Part shown: piece by piece, positions 1 through 7,457 of the stretch
How positions within the stretch are numbered: position 1 is the first letter of the stretch
Layout: each line of letters starts with the position of its first letter
Position numbers and translations under genes: made by a program
Source: Mangrovibacter plantisponsor
GTDB taxonomy: Bacteria; Pseudomonadota; Gammaproteobacteria; Enterobacterales; Enterobacteriaceae
Direction of reading: 5' to 3'
DNA: 64,000 bases
Assembly: GCF_003182475.1 (NCBI RefSeq)
Contig: NZ_QGTS01000002.1
Span: forward strand, 391,749 to 455,748
The notes under the pieces: generated by a model
Database searches by the model: none
Seen by the model: only the letters and a program-made list of their open reading frames with translations
Told to the model about the DNA's origin: nothing

Positions 1-342
1 CCGGATGAGTTCCGCCGTTTTTGTGTAATGGGAACGGATGGGCAGGCGGAAGGGGATTTTGTGCGTAACTATTTTCGTGTACATAACGCCCGTACCCGCG
101 CTGCGCTGACGGATAAAACCTACGATGGCAGCGCATACGACGGCCACTACGGTGCCGATGCCTTAATGGCCGAAGAAGTAGTGCGCCACCTGAAACAAGG
201 CACGCCGCTTAAGGTGTCTGTGGTGGATGCACTGGAAGCCGGGTTAACGGCCATCAAAATTGATGAAGCACGTAAAACCCACAGTGTTGTGGATTTAACC
301 GCCTGTTGGGCCGAATTTGACAAGGCCCTGGGCCGGGCCTGA
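1..342 (+). CDS. Gfo/Idh/MocA-family oxidoreductase, C-terminal part (cut by window edge)
   Basis: An open frame enters from the left edge and ends with TGA at 340-342. The visible 113 residues resemble the C-terminal substrate-binding domain of NAD(P)-dependent sugar or inositol dehydrogenases of the Gfo/Idh/MocA family: a tyrosine- and glycine-rich stretch, then a helix with VVDALEAGLTAIKIDEAR, which matches the usual closing helix that carries a late alanine-glycine-rich segment. The nucleotide-binding N-terminus lies outside the window, so cofactor and substrate cannot be judged. A Rho-independent terminator follows about 60 bases downstream, inside the end of the convergent lysR gene. 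Family assignment is by overall pattern and is moderately sure. Confidence 0.7.
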   Translation, partial: PDEFRRFCVMGTDGQAEGDFVRNYFRVHNARTRAALTDKTYDGSAYDGHYGADALMAEEVVRHLKQGTPLKVSVVDALEAGLTAIKIDEARKTHSVVDLTACWAEFDKALGRA

Positions 343-394
343 CAGCAGTTTGATGTGATGTAGTTTGTAGTGAGCCGTACTGACTCAGGTTCAC

Positions 395-1330
395 TTATTC
401 CCCTTGCTGCCCGGACGGGCAGCTTTTTTCTGCCTGTTTTTCTTTCAGAACCTGCTCTCGTGCCGATTGTACAAAATGCTTCAGGGTGTTCTGGCAACGC
501 CGCTTCTGCCAACACAGAGTAAGCGTGGTGGTGGCCTGCGTATCCTCTAGTGGGCAATAGGCTACGTTTGGCGTCATGACAGAGCATTGTGTTTGTGGCA
601 CCAACGTCACGCCCATTCCCATTGCCACCAGACCAACGGCGACAGAGACATCCCGGGTGTGCTGAATTTTCTGCGGTGTAAACCCAGCCCGATGGCAGGC
701 GGCAAGGGCAGACCAGCCAAGACCTACACCGGGCGGGTCTTGCTGGATCATGAATGTCTCCTGTTCCAGCGAACGCAGAGATAATGGGCGGTTGATCAGT
801 GCCGGGTGCGTGGAGGGTACAACCGCCACTAATGGCCGTGTGGCGACATCAAGGTAATCAAGCTCTTCACTTTGCGGCACGGGCAACCTCACCAGTGCAA
901 TATCCAGCTGGTCGTCCATTAGCAGGCGAATCTGGTCATCTACGTTGTGCTCTTCAATTGCGATTTCAATATGAGGATTATGGTGGCGGTAACGGTTGAT
1001 TACGGCCATTAACCCGGGTTCCAGGATAGATGAACCAACATAACCCAGCCTGATCAGGCCGCGAAACCCTTTGCGCAGTGTGACGGCATGTTCCTGAAAA
1101 CGCTGGTAGTGGCTGACCGCCAGACGCGCCTGTTCCACAAGTTGCCCACCTTCCCAGGTTAACGCGACATTACGGCGATCACGCTGAAATAAAAGCATTC
1201 CTAGGCTATTTTCAAGGCTTTTGATGTACTGGCTGAGTGCCGGTTGGGCAATGTGCAGCACTTGCGCTGCCCGGCCAAAATGAAGCTCTTCAGCCAGCAC
1301 CACAAAAGCCTGCAGGTGACGATATTCCAT
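395..1330 (-). CDS. LysR-family transcriptional regulator
   Basis: A 311-residue protein with the standard LysR layout: an N-terminal winged helix-turn-helix (residues about 1-60, with FGRAAQVLHIAQPALSQYIK as the recognition region) and a periplasmic-binding-protein-like effector domain from about residue 90. Length is typical. ATG at 1328-1330 is preceded by GGAG at a good distance. The gene is divergent from the UbiD decarboxylase gene at 1528, the usual arrangement for a LysR regulator and its target, so I infer that it controls that gene in response to an aromatic acid or its product. The inducer is not readable from the sequence. The 3' end doubles as the terminator of the upstream convergent gene. 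Confidence 0.92.
   Translation of the reverse strand: MEYRHLQAFVVLAEELHFGRAAQVLHIAQPALSQYIKSLENSLGMLLFQRDRRNVALTWEGGQLVEQARLAVSHYQRFQEHAVTLRKGFRGLIRLGYVGSSILEPGLMAVINRYRHHNPHIEIAIEEHNVDDQIRLLMDDQLDIALVRLPVPQSEELDYLDVATRPLVAVVPSTHPALINRPLSLRSLEQETFMIQQDPPGVGLGWSALAACHRAGFTPQKIQHTRDVSVAVGLVAMGMGVTLVPQTQCSVMTPNVAYCPLEDTQATTTLTLCWQKRRCQNTLKHFVQSAREQVLKEKQAEKSCPSGQQGE
406..429 (+). terminator. Rho-independent terminator of the oxidoreductase gene, embedded in lysR
   Basis: GCTGCCC (406-412), loop GGAC, GGGCAGC (417-423), then six T (424-429) on the plus strand. It lies inside the last codons of the convergent LysR gene (stop at 395-397), so the terminator of one gene is coding sequence of the other. 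Confidence 0.85.
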
Positions 1331-1455
1331 AATGCGCTCCGCAAAGAAACTAATAAAAATCCCTTATCAAAATGAGGGGATATGTTATTGGACAATTATC
1401 ACATAACACTTGAAACTGAAAAGCAAGTCTGGTGCGGATTTATTTAACATATTGA

Positions 1456-1468
1456 AATAATTGTTATT
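1456..1468. promoter_or_regulatory. Short palindrome in the lysR-ubiD divergent spacer
   Basis: AATAA-TTG-TTATT is an exact 13-bp inverted repeat about 60 bases upstream of the decarboxylase start, in an AT-rich spacer between divergent genes. Its position fits a LysR-type operator, but such short AT-rich palindromes are common, so this is only a candidate. Confidence 0.3.
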
Positions 1469-1527
1469 AATTCCAGTAAGCCAGCATTGTCCTGCCAGGT
1501 TATGGCAATTGTTATGTGAGGTTTTTT

Positions 1528-3012
1528 ATGTCTGAAACTCAAAGTACTGTAACGGATCTTCGTAGTGCTCTGGCGTTACTTGAGCAGTATGGCGATGAAC
1601 TTATTGAAACCAATGAGCCCGTTGACCCAATCGCTGAATTATCCGGTGTTTACCGCTATGTTGGTGCCCACGGCACCGTGCAGCGCCCAACCCGTGTTGG
1701 CCCGGCCATGATGTTCAATAAAGTGAAAGGCTACGATGACATGCGCGTGGTGATTGGCGTGCTGTCTTCACGTAAACGCGTGGCCCGCCTGTTTGGCACC
1801 AGCGAAGAACAACTGGCATTTATGCTCAAAGATGCCGTTGACAAGCCCATTGCGCCAATTGTGGTTCCCCGTGAACAGGCAGCCTGCCAGGAAGTCGTGC
1901 ATCTCGCGACAGACCCGGGTTTCGATATTCTGAAAATCCTGCCCGCGCCCACCAATACTCCAGAAGACGCCGGCCCGTATTTTACTCTGGGGATGTGCTA
2001 TGCCGCAGACCCGGAAACCGGTGAACATGATGTCACCATCCACCGCTTATGTGTGCAGAGCAAAGACGAAATTTCCATGTATTTCGTCCCGGGGCGTCAC
2101 CTGGATACCTTCCGTATGAAAGCAGAAGCGGCCGGCAAAGCGTTGCCGATATCTATCAGCATTGGGGTGGACCCGGCTATTGAAATCGGTGCCTGCTTTG
2201 AGCCACCAACAACGCCGCTGGGCTTTGACGAGTTGTCCATTGCCGGTGGTCTGCGTAACAAAGCGGTTGAACTGGTGGACTGCCTCAGCGTCAATGCCCG
2301 GGGTATTGCCAATGCAGAGGTGGTGATAGAAGGGGAACTGGTGCCCAATTACCGGGTGCGCGAAGACCAGAACACCGATACTGGCAAAGCCATGCCTGAA
2401 TTCCCGGGTTATACCGGTGAAGCAAAAGCCGCAGTACCTGTGATAAAAGTTAAAGCAATTACTCACCGCAAACACCCCATTTTGCAAACCTGCATTGGGC
2501 CGAGCGATGAGCACACCAATATGGCTGGTATCCCAACTGAAGCCAGTATTTTACAAATGGTTGAGCGTGCACTGCCTGGCTTTGTGCAGAATGTGCATTG
2601 CCCGTCTCCGGGTACCGGGAAATATCTTGCTGTGCTGCAAGTGAAAAAACGTACTCCGGCGGATGAAGGCCGCCAGCGCCAGGCTGCTCTACTGGCATTC
2701 TCCGCATTCTCCGAACTCAAGCATGTCATTCTGGTAGATGAAGATGTGGAACTGTTCGACATGAATGACGTGATGTGGGCGATGACCACCCGCTATCAGG
2801 GCGATATCAGTACGGTATTTATTCCCGGTGTTCGCTGCCATCCTCTGGACCCGTCATCAGACCCGGCATTCAGCCCGTCAATCCGTGACCACGGCATTGC
2901 CTGCAAAACAATTTTTGACTGCACGGTGCCCTGGGCACTGAAAGCCAATTTCCAGCGCAGCCAGTTCCTGGAAGTGGACGTGAACCGGTTTATTCCCGGG
3001 TTTACTCAATAA
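1528..3012 (+). CDS. UbiD-family (prenyl-FMN dependent) aromatic acid decarboxylase
   Basis: A 494-residue protein of the UbiD family, which reversibly decarboxylates aromatic or unsaturated acids with prenylated FMN made by a UbiX enzyme. Family marks include the N-terminal region with GPAMMFNKVKGY, the central ITIHRLCVQ/RHLDTF-like region, and the conserved block before the active-site acids, here IANAEVVIEGELVP. Length matches 4-hydroxybenzoate/gallate-type C subunits (about 475-495 aa). ATG at 1528 is chosen over the in-frame GTG at 1516 because GTGAGG directly upstream serves as ribosome site. No ubiX-like (B) or small D subunit gene is adjacent, unlike the usual bsdBCD-type operons, so prFMN must come from elsewhere. 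The divergent LysR gene is the probable regulator. The exact substrate is unknown. Confidence 0.88.
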   Translation: MSETQSTVTDLRSALALLEQYGDELIETNEPVDPIAELSGVYRYVGAHGTVQRPTRVGPAMMFNKVKGYDDMRVVIGVLSSRKRVARLFGTSEEQLAFMLKDAVDKPIAPIVVPREQAACQEVVHLATDPGFDILKILPAPTNTPEDAGPYFTLGMCYAADPETGEHDVTIHRLCVQSKDEISMYFVPGRHLDTFRMKAEAAGKALPISISIGVDPAIEIGACFEPPTTPLGFDELSIAGGLRNKAVELVDCLSVNARGIANAEVVIEGELVPNYRVREDQNTDTGKAMPEFPGYTGEAKAAVPVIKVKAITHRKHPILQTCIGPSDEHTNMAGIPTEASILQMVERALPGFVQNVHCPSPGTGKYLAVLQVKKRTPADEGRQRQAALLAFSAFSELKHVILVDEDVELFDMNDVMWAMTTRYQGDISTVFIPGVRCHPLDPSSDPAFSPSIRDHGIACKTIFDCTVPWALKANFQRSQFLEVDVNRFIPGFTQ

Positions 3013-3164
3013 ATTAGCTGATTGTTGGCGCTGATGATTCGCCCTGGCTCACCATTTGCTGGTGTCCGGGGAAGAGGTGCGCCAAAACGCCAGGACGGCC
3101 ACACGGAATATCGCTAAACTGCGCTTTATATTAAGAGTGACAAACATCAGGGAAGGTTAAGCCG

Positions 3165-3902
3165 ATGAAACAGAATAAGTACGATGATGCTGCGTTTTTT
3201 GACAAGTATGCGGCGATGGCGCGCTCAGTTGAAGGATTAAGTGCAGCAGGGGAATGGCCAGCGTTTAAGGCCATGTTGCCACCCCTGGCAGGTAAGCAAG
3301 TGCTGGATTTAGGCTGTGGTTATGGCTGGCACTGTTTTTACGCTCAGGCTCAGGGGGCGTCGGCAATAACCGGCGTGGATATTTCAGAAAAAATGCTGGC
3401 GCGGGCACAGCAGGCTCCAGACTCTGCCAGCATTTTCTGGCAACAGGCGGCGATGGAGGATTATCACCCCGAGCCTGAGGCATTTGATGTGGTTCTTAGT
3501 TCACTGGCGTTTCACTATGTGGCGGACTGGCCTGCACTGTGCCGTAAGGTTGTTCAGGCGCTGAAGCCTGGCGGCACCTTTGTATTCAGTGTGGAGCACC
3601 CTGTTTTTACAGCAGAGGGCGGGCAAGCCTGGCATTGTGACAACGAAGGAAAGCCGCTGCACTGGCCGGTTGACCACTATTTTTCTACAGGGCGCCGCGA
3701 AACCTGTTTTCTGGGTGAATCTGTTGTGAAATACCACCGCACACTAACAGACTGGCTGGCGCCATTACTGGCGCTGCAACTACATGTTAACGCGCTGTGT
3801 GAGCCGCAGCCGCCTGCACACTTACTGGCGACCGTGCCGGGTATGCAGGATGAACTGCGCCGCCCCATGATGCTGATGATTTCTGTCAGTAAACCTGCCT
3901 GA
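3165..3902 (+). CDS. Class I SAM-dependent methyltransferase
   Basis: A 245-residue cytosolic protein with the Rossmann-like SAM fold: motif I VLDLGCGYGWH near residue 45, acidic end of strand 2 in GVDISEKML near 70, and the later DVVLSSLAFHYV and LKPGGTFVFSVEHP segments typical of UbiE/BioC-like methyltransferases (Methyltransf_11 type). GGAAGG precedes ATG 3165. The acceptor cannot be inferred; proteins of this size and pattern are often annotated only as methyltransferase. The gene stands alone between the decarboxylase and a RamA-like regulator, with 150-240 bp spacers on each side. Confidence 0.88.
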   Translation: MKQNKYDDAAFFDKYAAMARSVEGLSAAGEWPAFKAMLPPLAGKQVLDLGCGYGWHCFYAQAQGASAITGVDISEKMLARAQQAPDSASIFWQQAAMEDYHPEPEAFDVVLSSLAFHYVADWPALCRKVVQALKPGGTFVFSVEHPVFTAEGGQAWHCDNEGKPLHWPVDHYFSTGRRETCFLGESVVKYHRTLTDWLAPLLALQLHVNALCEPQPPAHLLATVPGMQDELRRPMMLMISVSKPA

Positions 3903-4146
3903 TTTTTCTGCTGTTTTTCACCGGGCAATTCCGTATCTGGTTACCAGGGATTACTCGGTATTTCCTGTGTAAAGAACTGTTTCCTGACAAAAATGTTATT
4001 TTGGCGTCATGTTGAGGTCAGCGAGTACCTCTTATAGTGAACCCTGTCGATTTTATTGATCCGCGGGCGTGCGGCTTTCAGAGCGGCACCAGACCAAAAG
4101 AAAGGATACGGAGGCGCAGCCTTCGGACAAGACGGGGTCATTCACT

Positions 4147-4494
4147 ATGCAAAAAATTGTGGAAAAACATGTTGCCCTTGTAGAGGCACTGAAAGAGTGG
4201 ATTGAAGCACATGTCCACGAACCGATTAAGATTGAAGATGTTGCCCATAAAGCCGGGTATTCCAAATGGCATCTGCAGCGGGTTTTCCAGGATGTCACGA
4301 CCGAAACATTAGGCAGCTATATCCGTAACCGTAAGCTGGCGCTGGCAGCAGAAGAATTAAAGAATACCCGTTATTCAGTATGCTTTATTTCAGACCGCTA
4401 TGGGTTCGATTCCCAGCAAACATTTACCCGCGTGTTCTCGCGTGTATTTAATCAGTCGCCCAGGGCATTTCGTAAATCTAATGCAAGAATGTAA
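4147..4494 (+). CDS. RamA/SoxS-like small AraC-family regulator (module copy 1)
   Basis: A 115-residue protein consisting almost only of the AraC DNA-binding domain with two helix-turn-helix units: IKIEDVAHKAGYSKWHLQRVF (first, about residues 27-47) and the second, which carries YGFDSQQTFTRVFSR (about 80-100). This is the size and pattern of RamA, SoxS, MarA and RarA, which activate multidrug efflux and stress genes. I use ATG 4147; an in-frame extension to 4069 exists but is not family-like, and the ribosome site before 4147 is weak. A strong hairpin and then a DUF1471 gene follow in the same direction. A second regulator of the same type (11145) is also paired with a DUF1471 gene. Confidence 0.85.
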   Translation: MQKIVEKHVALVEALKEWIEAHVHEPIKIEDVAHKAGYSKWHLQRVFQDVTTETLGSYIRNRKLALAAEELKNTRYSVCFISDRYGFDSQQTFTRVFSRVFNQSPRAFRKSNARM

Positions 4495-4554
4495 AACATT
4501 GTAGCTGACAGGATTGTTATTTTCCTGTCACTCAATAGTCAGCAACTCCCCCGT

Positions 4555-4604
4555 AAAATAAGCTTATCGAAAGGCGTTAATTCTTTTCGTTAAGCTTATT
4601 TTTT
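4555..4604 (+). terminator. Strong hairpin with T-run between the RamA-like gene and the DUF1471 gene
   Basis: AAAATAAGCTTA-T-CGAAA (4555-4572) pairs with TTTCG-T-TAAGCTTATTTT (4585-4602) with one mismatch, loop of 12, followed by a T-run to 4604. It looks like a full intrinsic terminator, yet the next start codon is only 26 bases away. It may end the regulator transcript or act as an attenuator for the downstream gene. Confidence 0.8.
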
Positions 4605-4630
4605 ATCTTTCAGTTAAAAAAGGTGGAACA

Positions 4631-4885
4631 ATGAAAAAGCATATTCTGGTACCCGGTATTTTGGCACTGGCTGCTGTCAGTTTTAGTTCAATTGCCGCTC
4701 AGGAAGTGGCCTCTGGACAGGGGCGCACGGCTGATGGCGTAGTCAGCACCAGCGGCCAGCAGACACTGGCGGATGTTACCCAAACGCTGCAGGAAAAGGC
4801 GCAGGCAGCAGGTGCGTCCAGCTTTAAAATTATCTCCGCAGGTGGCGATAACCAGTATTTCGGCGTGGCTGAGTTATATAAATAA
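4631..4885 (+). CDS. DUF1471 (YahO/BhsA/McbA-type) small secreted protein, module copy 1
   Basis: An 84-residue precursor: signal peptide about residues 1-22 ending SSIAA, then a compact domain with the DUF1471 pattern (two strands around TADGVVSTSG, a helix TLADVTQTLQEKAQAAGASSFKI, and a final strand GVAELYK). E. coli members of this family are periplasmic or outer-membrane-linked proteins induced by stress, metals or biofilm growth. AAGGTGGAA gives a good ribosome site. The mature C-terminal half is nearly identical in pattern to the protein at 10777-11031, which is also next to a RamA-like gene. I infer that the regulator and this protein form one duplicated unit. Confidence 0.85.
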   Translation: MKKHILVPGILALAAVSFSSIAAQEVASGQGRTADGVVSTSGQQTLADVTQTLQEKAQAAGASSFKIISAGGDNQYFGVAELYK

Positions 4886-4970
4886 GACTTTTCTTGTGTT
4901 GCTTTAATGCCCGCTCTGAGATTCTGTAGCTAATACCCCTTATTGGTGATTGTGTTGTGTTGTTATTTGG

Positions 4971-5004
4971 CCGGCCAGAGTAAGTCATTACTGGCCGGTT
5001 TTTT
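4971..5004 (+). terminator. Rho-independent terminator after the DUF1471 gene
   Basis: CCGGCCAG (4971-4978) pairs with CTGGCCGG (4991-4998), with additional AGTAA/TTACT pairing inside the loop in one register, then six T (4999-5004). Confidence 0.85.
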
Positions 5005-5115
5005 ATTGCCTGATTTTTATTTGCCAGGCGTTTGTTGCTGATATCAGGATTGGCAGAGACAGTACTGGCAGGAAAATATTGGCAGGCAAACCTGAACCAG
5101 CCTCAATGATCACGG

Positions 5116-5158
5116 CCGGGTTAATGTGCATATGGTTATTCACATTAACCCGGTTTTT
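5116..5158 (+). terminator. Second plus-strand intrinsic terminator in the same spacer
   Basis: A perfect 13-bp stem CCGGGTTAATGTG (5116-5128) / CACATTAACCCGG (5141-5153), loop of 12, and TTTTT (5154-5158). It points in the plus direction. The two-component operon arrives from the other strand and would have no T-run here, so this terminator has no obvious gene of its own. Confidence 0.8.
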
Positions 5159-5199
5159 ATTTTGTTTACCCGGAAATAGTACGACGTTATTAAGCGTGC

Positions 5200-6657
5200 T
5201 CAGGTGGTGGCGGTATCAGTGCCCAGTGGGGCAACAGTGGTTTGCACCAGACCTTCCTGGGGCTGGGGGCGTGGGTTATTCAGGCGCAAGGTAAACCCAA
5301 AGGTGTTCACGCCCTGGTAGCTGTAGGCAAAGGTTTTGCCTTCATGCATCAGTGCAACGGCTTTGACAATTGCCAGACCCAGCCCGTGGTGCATATTACT
5401 GCCGTTACGCGCAGCATCCACCCGGTAGAACCGTTCAAACAGCCGCGATAAATGCTGTGGCGCAATGGGGTCTCCCTGGTTGGACACGGCAATTTTGGCG
5501 AAGTCACCTTCCCGGGACAGGCTGACACCAATAGCGCTGCCGGTGCTGGCGTGGCGCGCACCATTTTCCAGTAAATTAGCCAGCGCACGGTGGAACAGGC
5601 GGCGGTCCACGCAGGCGCGCACATCGCCACCAATGGTGACCACCAGTTCATGTTCCAGCAGTGAAGGCTCTACATATTCTGCCGTTTTGACCGCTTCTTC
5701 CTGCAGGGAGATATCCGTTAGCTCAATCGCCCGTTGCCCGGCTTCCGCATGGGAAAGGAACAGCATGTCATTAATAATGGATGTCATGCGCGCCAGCTCT
5801 TCCAGGTTGGATTCCAGCAAATCTTCCAGTTCATGGATATCGCGCTGGCGCGACAGCCCCAGTTGTGTCTGGCCGATTAAATTAGTCAGGGGAGTGCGTA
5901 ACTCATGAGCAACATCGGCATTAAAGCTGTCCAGTTGTTGCCAGGCTTTTTCCTGGCGTTCCAGCACCCCATTAAAAGCCTGAGCCAGTGTGCGCAACTC
6001 ATCAGGCAGGCTGGCAGTATTCAGCCGTTGCCCGACATTCCCCGGGGCAAGCTGGTTTGCCTGATCACTCATTTGCCGTGCTGGTTTCAGCCCGTAACGA
6101 GAAACTGCGTAACTCAGGCCAGCGACCAGGATTAGCCCGGCCAGGGAAATAAAAATAAGGGCTTCAGTAAATTCGGTATAAGTCTTGTAATAGGCCGTTG
6201 AATCTATTGAAACGACGAATTTCAGGGGTGGGCGCCCGTTGTTTGCAGGAATAGTTTTGACTAACAGGTAATACGGGCAGCTCTTTTCATGCAGGTAGAT
6301 ACTTGAATAGCCCTCTGGTGGGTTGTGCGCGGCAACAGTTTTTTCCATTTCACCGCCAAATGCATACTGCGGATCGTCGCTCAGCACCAGATATTGTACT
6401 TTACCCCCTTCGTTTTCTGTCAGGGTGGTAAGTTTGTGCACAACGCGCTCCCACAACTGTGCTGTCCCTTCGTGTTCGAGAAACGGCACTACCAGTGAAT
6501 TGCGAAACGCCAGCTCGTTATGCATCTGGTTTTTAAGCGAAGAGAACAGCGTGGTGCGCAAAAACAGGGCGATAGCGAGGAGAATTGCCACCATCAGTAC
6601 CACAAATAACAGAGTCAGCCGCCCGGAAATAGAGCTTTGTTTCAGGTTCAGTGTCAT
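5200..6657 (-). CDS. CusS/HprS-like membrane sensor histidine kinase
   Basis: A 485-residue inner-membrane kinase: TM1 about residues 14-36, periplasmic sensor about 37-160, TM2 about 165-185, HAMP about 185-235, dimerisation box with phospho-acceptor His251 in AHELRTPL, N-box NLLENGARHA, and G-box GLGLAIVKA. The layout is that of the heavy-metal sensor kinase group (CusS, PcoS, SilS) and of HprS (YedV). Its start overlaps the stop of the response regulator gene by four bases (ATGA), so the two are co-translated. The sensed signal (copper, other metal or oxidant) cannot be read from the sequence, and no metal efflux genes are adjacent. Confidence 0.9.
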   Translation of the reverse strand: MTLNLKQSSISGRLTLLFVVLMVAILLAIALFLRTTLFSSLKNQMHNELAFRNSLVVPFLEHEGTAQLWERVVHKLTTLTENEGGKVQYLVLSDDPQYAFGGEMEKTVAAHNPPEGYSSIYLHEKSCPYYLLVKTIPANNGRPPLKFVVSIDSTAYYKTYTEFTEALIFISLAGLILVAGLSYAVSRYGLKPARQMSDQANQLAPGNVGQRLNTASLPDELRTLAQAFNGVLERQEKAWQQLDSFNADVAHELRTPLTNLIGQTQLGLSRQRDIHELEDLLESNLEELARMTSIINDMLFLSHAEAGQRAIELTDISLQEEAVKTAEYVEPSLLEHELVVTIGGDVRACVDRRLFHRALANLLENGARHASTGSAIGVSLSREGDFAKIAVSNQGDPIAPQHLSRLFERFYRVDAARNGSNMHHGLGLAIVKAVALMHEGKTFAYSYQGVNTFGFTLRLNNPRPQPQEGLVQTTVAPLGTDTATT

Positions 6658-7346
6658 GATGCGTTTGCCGCAGTTCGGTTTTCCAGTACATAACCCATAC
6701 CACGTACAGTGTGGAGCAGCTTCACGGCGTATGGGGTATCAATTTTATTACGCAGGCGCTTAATAGCGACTTCCACTACATTGGCATCGCTGTCGAAATT
6801 CATATCCCATACCTGTTCTGCAATCATCAGTTTGGACAGGATCTCGCCCTGATGGCGTGCCAGCAGGCTTAACAGAGCAAACTCTTTTGCCGTCAGGTCA
6901 ATACGTTCATTACTGCGGGACACTTTACGTGAGATAAGATCGATATGCAGATCGTCAATGCTGATATGGGTAGGATCGTTGCTGTCACTGCCACGGCGGC
7001 GGATTAACGCCTGTATTCTGGCGACCAGTTCAATCAGGGAAAAGGGTTTTGGCAGGTAATCGTCAGCGCCGCAACGCAGGCCGCGCACCCGCTCGTCCAC
7101 GGAACTGCGGGCAGACAGCATCAATACGGGCGTTTGCTTGCTGGCACGCAACCCTTCCAGCACGGAGTAACCGTCCTGGCCTGGCAGCATGACATCAAGC
7201 ACAATGACGTCGTAGTCGTACTGCAATGCCAGGTACAGCCCTTCAACGCCGTCATGTGCGACATCAACAGAAAAACTCAGCTCACTCAGAGCCCGGCTTA
7301 TATATGACGAGGTTTTTTCCTCATCTTCAACAAGAAGCAGACGCAT
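6654..7346 (-). CDS. CusR/HprR-like response regulator
   Basis: An OmpR-class regulator of 230 residues: receiver domain with acidic pair E7/D8, phospho-acceptor Asp51 in VLDVMLPG, the KPFS lysine near residue 101, and a C-terminal winged helix ending in VRGMGYVLE. I choose ATG at 7346 (MRLLL) instead of the ATG nine bases upstream because CAGG is then better spaced. It leads the operon with the kinase gene (4-base overlap). A TGACAA-TT-TTGTCA palindrome 70 bases upstream matches the recognition box shared by CusR and HprR, which suggests autoregulation. Confidence 0.92.
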   Translation of the reverse strand: MRLLLVEDEEKTSSYISRALSELSFSVDVAHDGVEGLYLALQYDYDVIVLDVMLPGQDGYSVLEGLRASKQTPVLMLSARSSVDERVRGLRCGADDYLPKPFSLIELVARIQALIRRRGSDSNDPTHISIDDLHIDLISRKVSRSNERIDLTAKEFALLSLLARHQGEILSKLMIAEQVWDMNFDSDANVVEVAIKRLRNKIDTPYAVKLLHTVRGMGYVLENRTAANAS

Positions 7347-7413
7347 GCCATTCACCTGGGGAATAAAAACAGGTTATTGTAACCTGGTTTTACCGTCACC
7401 TCGCTGACATTAA

Positions 7414-7431
7414 CCTGACAATTTTGTCAGG
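7414..7431. promoter_or_regulatory. CusR/HprR-type box upstream of the response regulator
   Basis: CCTGACAATTTTGTCAGG contains TGACAA-N2-TTGTCA (7416-7429) with arms extending to 8 bp each side. From memory, E. coli CusR and HprR bind TGACAA-N2-TTGTCA inside an AAAA/TTTT frame; here the flanks are CC/GG instead. It lies between the response-regulator start and the 3' end of the panE-like gene. Confidence 0.75.
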
Positions 7432-7457
7432 AGGAGACGGTGCTACCTTGTGGTGTA

